Notes under the pieces: generated by a model
The model's input: the letters and a program-made list of their open reading frames with translations, nothing else
Databases searched by the model: none
What the model was told of the DNA's origin: nothing
Part shown: piece by piece, positions 59,132 to 64,000 of the stretch
Position numbering within the stretch: position 1 is the stretch's first letter
Layout of the letters: each line of letters opens with the position of its first letter
NCBI GenBank assembly: GCA_022821965.1
Contig: JAJECN010000054.1
Span: 62,001 to 126,000, forward strand
DNA: 64,000 bases
Direction of reading: 5' to 3'
Source of the DNA: Candidatus Poribacteria bacterium
Lineage (GTDB): Bacteria; Poribacteria; WGA-4E; WGA-3G
Position numbers and translations under genes: made by a program

Positions 59132-60472
59132 ATGCCGATCCGTCGTTATGCCAAAACGCTACTCTCAAAGGCAGCATGGCATGCCTACAATACCTATCGC
59201 AAAGGTGCACGTCACCGCTCTCGATTTGCACAGGCAGCTGCATTGCTGGACGCGCCGCGCGAAGACATCTTGGCATTCCAGAGAGAGCGGTTGGAAAAAC
59301 TCCTTCAGCACGCGTCCCAGACTACACCGTATTACCGCGAATTGCTTAAGACGGAGTCACCAGATATTTCAGAGGTGCCACCGCTTGAAAAACAGAACGT
59401 TCGGGAGCAATTAGAGCACCTCTGTTCTGAAGCGTTTCCACAGGAGCTGCGCATCAAAAACGCTACGGGTGGTTCAACAGGCACGCCGCTTACCTTCTAT
59501 CAAGACAGAAATTATTGGAATCAACGGAACTTGAGCGTATACTACTTTGATCGGTGGGCGGGTTGGAATTTCGGCGAACCGCAACTGATTATATGGGGTG
59601 CCCCCGCAGATTTAAAAGGTGATGAACACTGGAAGCATCGCCTCAACAACTTCTGGCGAAATCAGTATTGGCTCAACGGCTTTCACCTCACAGATGAAAA
59701 TATGCAAGCAGCGTTTGAGAGGATGGAGCAATGTCAGCCACAAACGATTCTCTCCTATCCCTCTTCTCTTTACCAATTTGCTACATTCCTTTTGGAAAAC
59801 GGTTTGACACCCAGATGGCAATTGAAAGGAATTATATCTTCCGCCGAGATGCTACATCAGCATTACCGGGCTTTAGCCGAGGATATTTTCAGGGCGAAGG
59901 TGTATAATCGCTACGGCGGACGGGAAGTTGGGTTGATTGCTATGGAGTGTAGCAAGGGACGTATGCATATCAATTGCCGGGACATCTATCTTGAAATAGA
60001 CAGTCCCAATCCATACACCGAACCAGGGGAGATTCTGATTACGCAACTTAACAACTATGCGATGCCGTTTATTCGATACCGAATCGGGGACATCGGTCGC
60101 CTCTCTGATGAAGTTTGTCCGTGTGGCAATCAGTTGCCTATTTTGGCGGAATTGCTCGGACGCACGACCGCGACCTTCCGAACGGAAACTGGAACGTTGA
60201 TACACGGCGGCTATTTTACGCGACACTTCTACGGCGTTGATGGTGTCCGTCAATTCCAGATAATTCAGGAAACGCTTAAGCATTGCATCTTGAAGTTGGT
60301 TATTAATGCAAAATGGACAGACGCAACACGCCGTTACCTCGTCCAGAGTATCCAAAAAGCACTCGGCGAGGAAGTTGTTGTCACAGTAGAGTTTGTTGAA
60401 GAGATTCCACTTTCTGCTTCAGGGAAGCGAGAATACACGATCTCGAAAGTAACCGCGCCAGTTAATGATTAA
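59132..60472 (+). CDS. Phenylacetate-CoA ligase-like (PaaK/CapK) adenylate-forming enzyme
   Basis: About 446 residues from the ATG at 59132, which has a GGAAAT site; the track start is an ATG 36 bases earlier. Motif A of the family reads NATGGSTGTPLTFYQD, followed by YGGREVGLIAMECS and RYRIGDIGRLSD, with the C-terminal domain ending in LSASGKREYTISK. It would activate a carboxylic acid with ATP and perhaps transfer it to CoA or a carrier. The CapK subgroup often acts in surface polysaccharide formation. The gene converges with the nucleotidyltransferase with a four-base overlap. Confidence 0.88.
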   Translation: MPIRRYAKTLLSKAAWHAYNTYRKGARHRSRFAQAAALLDAPREDILAFQRERLEKLLQHASQTTPYYRELLKTESPDISEVPPLEKQNVREQLEHLCSEAFPQELRIKNATGGSTGTPLTFYQDRNYWNQRNLSVYYFDRWAGWNFGEPQLIIWGAPADLKGDEHWKHRLNNFWRNQYWLNGFHLTDENMQAAFERMEQCQPQTILSYPSSLYQFATFLLENGLTPRWQLKGIISSAEMLHQHYRALAEDIFRAKVYNRYGGREVGLIAMECSKGRMHINCRDIYLEIDSPNPYTEPGEILITQLNNYAMPFIRYRIGDIGRLSDEVCPCGNQLPILAELLGRTTATFRTETGTLIHGGYFTRHFYGVDGVRQFQIIQETLKHCILKLVINAKWTDATRRYLVQSIQKALGEEVVVTVEFVEEIPLSASGKREYTISKVTAPVND

Positions 60473-62892
60473 GAATCGTTTCTGGCACAGAGTTCTCGGA
60501 GCGGGGCAACCCGCTTTGTGCCACCCGGAAGATAAGCGAAAATTAATCCGTCAATTGTCTGATTTCGATCCGCTACAACGCCAGTACTCTGCTCCGCAGT
60601 CAAACCTTTGGAAAGCAGTAAATAGAATGTGTCTTTTAGCCAACCGGGAGTCGTAAAGAAATTCCCTTGTCCTTTTGAAATGACAAAGTCTGCTTCTAAC
60701 AGGGCGTTGAAAAATTCAGGACTGCCTCGGTAGAGATTTGTCCCAATCGTCTTTGCCCCTGACGACATCAGCCTAACAACCCCATCCCGCATCGCGGTCT
60801 GTAGTTCTTGGAATTGCGGATAGTTCACGATTTCATGCAAATCGGCGAGGGTCGCATCGTTGCTGGCGTTGTCCACTTTTCCGACGACAGAGATACGGTG
60901 TCCACACTGAACGAGATCCTGAACAAACGCTATGTCGAAAATCACTTCTCCGTCGTTGTCGGCGAGCCAGAGAATGTTCTGGGAAGTCGTGTCAAGTACC
61001 TTTTCACGGAACTTTTCATAACAATCAATAGCGAAAGGTGCTTCAACCGCAGCACGCAGGACTTCAGAGAAATAATCGGGATTCGCGTTCAATCGCTTCA
61101 TGACCCGCTCGCTGCTATAGTCGATGATATTCCCCGCTACAACGAGTTTCAGTCGTGTTAACCAGCTGTCTTTCCAAAACTCTGGAAGGAGTTCGAGTGC
61201 TGTCTGTCGTGCCTTACGTTTATCGTAATGATAAGGATTTGGGTTACCGGTATGAAGCGTTACCATCTCGAAGATACTACCCCATACCTCTTCAGACGTG
61301 AGGGACTCAATGAGATAATCCCCATTGGCACGCCGGATATCCAAGAGTGTTTCTACAGCCTTGTTCGTGATCTGTTGAAGTTGTGAATTGCGGGTTGCAC
61401 GTGGGATCAGCTCTGTGGCACTGTGTGATGTTACATGCTCCCGAAGACCCTCCCAATCTGGCAATTCTCTTTTTTCACCAAAGGTGAAAACCCCAGGGAT
61501 ATATTCACGGGGCACAATCTGATCGAAGAGTGGCTTCGGTACACCGGGCGGAGTTTGAGCCAGTGGCACGCCAAGCGTCCGATTTGACAGGGTAATGTCG
61601 GCAGGAATCACTGTTCCATGCGCAGCGACCGCTGAGAGTTGAACGTTGTTCCCTACGCTCACCGCATCAAAGGTGGAATTTTTGATGGTACTCCGTGTCG
61701 CGAGTCCTTGCACCGGCTCCGATAGTGTTTCAGGTAAAGGATTCGATTCAAACGTCGTGTCGTTTGCGGTGACGTCCTGCAGTCCGACGGAATCACCTAC
61801 CGTTGTTGATCCGAGCAACGTAACGTTTTCAAGCCGACAATAGTCCCCAATCTGAACCTTTTCACCAAGATGCACGCTGCCTATTAAATAACACGCTGCG
61901 CCGATCACAATATCTTCACCGTTTAGGGTTATCTGCGCTGCTGGATCAACACGAATCCCTTTCTGTGCGAGAGACACCCGCGTCTGAGCAAACAGTGCCT
62001 CTTCACCGGATAGGACGTTGGACCAGCGATTGACACCGGATAACACCTCGCCGCGGTAGATAAAAGCATTCGTTTTTAATCCGTCTTCATAGCAGTGTCG
62101 GATGAGGTCAACATGGTGGAGTTCGTCGTTGCGGTTTGAATGTGGTTGTAACCGACCTATCCGTTCCATCAACGCGCTTTTCCGAATGAGGGTGATGCCC
62201 GTGTTGGTATATGCCTCGCCGTGGTGCCATCGATCCCACATCTCCTGTTTTTCTGTCTCCGTCATGTCGTACCACTCTTTGGTGCCAGTAAGTTTCCCAT
62301 CTGTGTCGAAAAAGAGTCCACCCTTATCGACAACCGTTTCAGGTGCCTTGCCACAGAGGGTAACATCCGCATCGGAGAGGAAGTGAGAGAGTAGTGTCTG
62401 TGCGAAAATGTCGCGCGCCAAAAATGGCTCATCGCCGAACGCCACACCGATCCATTCAGCATCCGAATCTCCGAGTGCTGGCAGTGCCGCTTGCAAAGCA
62501 CCGCCTGTGCCGTTCATCTCTTCTTGAATACAAAAAACGGCATTCGGACCCAGCAGTCGCGCGGCGGATTCGCTTTTCTCAACACGTGCTGCCATCTGTG
62601 GGTTGATAACGACAATGTCAGGACGGTCCCCCGGTAGATAACGCCGCGAGTGCTGGAGCGTGTTCTGCTCACCGAAGGTGATATCCAGTGTTTTGCTCAA
62701 GCGTCCAGTGGCATCAATCCGTGTACCTTTACCGGCAGCAAGCACGACCCACTGTGGTGTGAGGTATTTTTCGGGATTTTCTGTCGGGAGTTTCGCGAGG
62801 AAAGTTTCAATTTCAGCCGGATCTGATGAGATCACCGCGAGTGTATCTTCTAAATTACAACCGAGAAGGTTTTCAAGAAGATGGGTCTTCAT
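60469..62892 (-). CDS. GlmU-like nucleotidyltransferase fused to DUF89 phosphatase domain
   Basis: 807 residues. The order is: a nucleotidyltransferase domain (WVVLAAGKGTRIDATGRLSK at 48, NGTGGALQAALPALG, FGDEPF); a left-handed beta-helix-like region about 310-440 (ITLNGEDIVIGAACYLIGSV, TLLGSTTVGDSV); and a DUF89 metal-dependent phosphatase domain about 480-800, with LADNDGEVIFD (near 645) and ISKGQGNFFTT (near 737). DUF89 proteins are metabolite damage-control phosphatases. The fusion implies that a sugar-phosphate or nucleotide-sugar is both made and proofread by one protein. It begins directly after the hsdM stop with no gap. Confidence 0.88.
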   Translation of the reverse strand: MKTHLLENLLGCNLEDTLAVISSDPAEIETFLAKLPTENPEKYLTPQWVVLAAGKGTRIDATGRLSKTLDITFGEQNTLQHSRRYLPGDRPDIVVINPQMAARVEKSESAARLLGPNAVFCIQEEMNGTGGALQAALPALGDSDAEWIGVAFGDEPFLARDIFAQTLLSHFLSDADVTLCGKAPETVVDKGGLFFDTDGKLTGTKEWYDMTETEKQEMWDRWHHGEAYTNTGITLIRKSALMERIGRLQPHSNRNDELHHVDLIRHCYEDGLKTNAFIYRGEVLSGVNRWSNVLSGEEALFAQTRVSLAQKGIRVDPAAQITLNGEDIVIGAACYLIGSVHLGEKVQIGDYCRLENVTLLGSTTVGDSVGLQDVTANDTTFESNPLPETLSEPVQGLATRSTIKNSTFDAVSVGNNVQLSAVAAHGTVIPADITLSNRTLGVPLAQTPPGVPKPLFDQIVPREYIPGVFTFGEKRELPDWEGLREHVTSHSATELIPRATRNSQLQQITNKAVETLLDIRRANGDYLIESLTSEEVWGSIFEMVTLHTGNPNPYHYDKRKARQTALELLPEFWKDSWLTRLKLVVAGNIIDYSSERVMKRLNANPDYFSEVLRAAVEAPFAIDCYEKFREKVLDTTSQNILWLADNDGEVIFDIAFVQDLVQCGHRISVVGKVDNASNDATLADLHEIVNYPQFQELQTAMRDGVVRLMSSGAKTIGTNLYRGSPEFFNALLEADFVISKGQGNFFTTPGWLKDTFYLLLSKGLTAEQSTGVVADRNQTIDGLIFAYLPGGTKRVAPLRELCARNDS

Positions 62893-64000
62893 TTAATCGT
62901 TGCCCTCTAATTCTGCTTGGATATTTTGAAATTGTGCTAACGCGGACTCTAAATTCTCGGTGATTTCCGACACTAATACATCTGGCGTAGGAAGGTCTGC
63001 TGCATCTTCAACGGAGTCCTCTTTTAGCCAGAAGATGTCAAGGTTGACATGCTCGCGTTCAATGAGTTCTTCATAACTGAAGGCACGGAAGTGCTCGGTC
63101 TCAGTCCGATCGTCGCGGTTATCTGGTTTGTAAACAGTGATAAAATCTTGTAGGTCAGTATCTGTCAGCGGATTTGTTTTGAGTGTAAAGTTTTTATTTG
63201 TCCGTAGATCATAGATCCAGAGTTTCCGGGTCCACGGTTTTTCGCGCGCGCGTCTCTTATCGAAAAAGAGCACATTCGCCTTGACTCCTTGGGCGTAGAA
63301 AATACCGGTTGGCAGTCGCAAGAGGGTATGGACATCAAATTGTTTCAGCAGCTGCTGGCGAATTGTTTCCCCTGCGCCACGTTCAAAAAGCACGTTGTCA
63401 GGGAGGACAACAGCGGCGCGTCCATCCGTTTTCAGAATGGTTTTGATGTGTTGGAGGAAGTTGAACTGTTTATTTGAAGTGGTTGCCCAGAAATCGTCGC
63501 GCTCATAAGTAAGCGATGTGTTGCTGCGTTTACCGCCATTGGTGGCAATTGTAATGCTACTCCTATTCCCGAACGGGGGGTTGGTAAGCACCATATTGTA
63601 GCGATCACTTGTATCACTCATGAGGCTATCATCGGTTGTAATTGGACTTTCTGTTCCACCGATACCGTGTAGGTATAGATTCATCACACAGAGGCGGACG
63701 ACGTTATCAACGATGTCTGTGCCAGCGAAGGTGTTAAATCTAAGGAAATCCTTCTGTTCGCGATCCATCCTACTGCTATAATTTTCGGAAATATAGTCGT
63801 GCGCTGCGAGAAAGAAGCCACCGGTACCGCACGCGGGATCACAGATCGTTTGCATCGGTTCGGGACGCATTACTGCAACCATCGCCTTGATGAGTGGTCG
63901 TGGTGTAAAATACTGCCCTGCGCCGCTTTTCGTATCTTCAGCATTTTTCTGTAAAAGTCCTTCGTAGATAGTGCCTTTGATGTCGGCAGTCATCCTGCTC
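62893..64000 (-). CDS. hsdM: Second type I HsdM methylase subunit, N-terminus beyond window
   Basis: About 366 residues are visible and the frame continues past the right edge; the track's first Met at 63993 is probably internal, since HsdM proteins have about 120 further N-terminal residues. Motifs are SGAGQYFTPRPLIKAMV, DPACGTGGFFLAAHDY (SAM binding), and LTNPPFGNRS (catalytic). It differs from the HsdM at 20209 and would belong to a separate type I system. Its stop codon abuts the start of the nucleotidyltransferase-DUF89 gene. The hsdS and hsdR partners must be outside the window. Confidence 0.93.
   Translation of the reverse strand, partial: SRMTADIKGTIYEGLLQKNAEDTKSGAGQYFTPRPLIKAMVAVMRPEPMQTICDPACGTGGFFLAAHDYISENYSSRMDREQKDFLRFNTFAGTDIVDNVVRLCVMNLYLHGIGGTESPITTDDSLMSDTSDRYNMVLTNPPFGNRSSITIATNGGKRSNTSLTYERDDFWATTSNKQFNFLQHIKTILKTDGRAAVVLPDNVLFERGAGETIRQQLLKQFDVHTLLRLPTGIFYAQGVKANVLFFDKRRAREKPWTRKLWIYDLRTNKNFTLKTNPLTDTDLQDFITVYKPDNRDDRTETEHFRAFSYEELIEREHVNLDIFWLKEDSVEDAADLPTPDVLVSEITENLESALAQFQNIQAELEGND

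Noticed and set aside
1-64000. tRNA, rRNA or an intact insertion sequence
   Set aside because: I looked through the non-coding gaps and saw no cloverleaf-like or rRNA-like segment, nor a transposase. The scan was by eye and tRNAscan-SE or ISEScan would be decisive.

Overview
The window looks like a chromosomal segment from a diderm, heterotrophic bacterium of about half G+C. The mix of an LptD-like outer-membrane protein, SurA-type foldases, a sulfatase, a mandelate-racemase-type dehydratase, KdgK, Uma2 and AAA-like proteins, and many short dispersed intergenic repeats resembles Candidatus Poribacteria. That is my recollection of such genomes, not a search result. I saw no rRNA, tRNA, CRISPR array or complete insertion sequence.

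Region 1 (1-6.4 kb) has the end of a class I aminotransferase, a Rad50/SbcC-like ATPase with a small upstream partner, a decayed AAA-like ATPase, a secreted repeat protein and a SixA-like phosphatase. Region 2 (6.6-20.1 kb) is an envelope block on the plus strand. It holds a fibronectin-III lipoprotein, a DUF5683-like and a DUF3108-like protein, mfd, two single-domain PpiC-like foldases, a two-domain SurA-like foldase, and a 1338-residue LptD-like protein. The last carries a parvulin (PpiC) domain and an acidic linker between its periplasmic domain and its beta-barrel, and is the most unusual gene in the window.

Region 3 (20.2-37.1 kb) is an accessory or defence region. Type I restriction-modification genes are spread along one strand: hsdM at 20.2 kb, hsdS at 28.3 kb and hsdR at 33.9 kb. 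Between them lie a HigBA-like toxin-antitoxin pair, two SDR oxidoreductases, a 2'-5' RNA ligase-like protein, a solute-binding lipoprotein, a CopG-antitoxin-like protein, a DUF2806 protein, a VOC protein and a NACHT NTPase with an odd Asp/Leu/aromatic tract. Further along are a stand-alone C-terminal Rpn-nuclease domain behind a perfect sigma-70-type promoter, a PIN toxin stub and an orphan UPF0175 antitoxin. A second hsdM runs off the right edge.

Region 4 (37.1-44 kb, minus strand) has a probable pyrophosphate-dependent phosphofructokinase, a ThDP enzyme, a trypsin-TPR protein and a large unrecognised protein with a weak glycosidase-like C-terminus. Region 5 (44-49.6 kb, plus) has two tandem MacB-type permeases without an ATPase, then a Uma2 protein, a NucS/DUF91-like nuclease and a D12-class adenine methylase.

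Region 6 (49.6-64 kb) is mostly catabolic and metabolic. A minus-strand run (zinc-ribbon membrane protein, KdgK, 2-hydroxyacid dehydrogenase, glycerophosphodiesterase) is divergent from an enolase-superfamily dehydratase, which suggests sugar-acid breakdown. It is followed by an MFS transporter, a molybdopterin oxidoreductase, a sulfatase, a PaaK-like adenylate-forming enzyme, and a fusion of a GlmU-like nucleotidyltransferase to a DUF89 phosphatase domain.

Repeats are abundant: CCCCGTAGGGG palindromes, a roughly 100-bp element bounded by GTAGGTTGGGTTGA and GAAACCCAAC, GCTGAT-rich inverted repeats, AAACCGC hairpins, and a leader carrying a ribosome binding site found before two unrelated genes.
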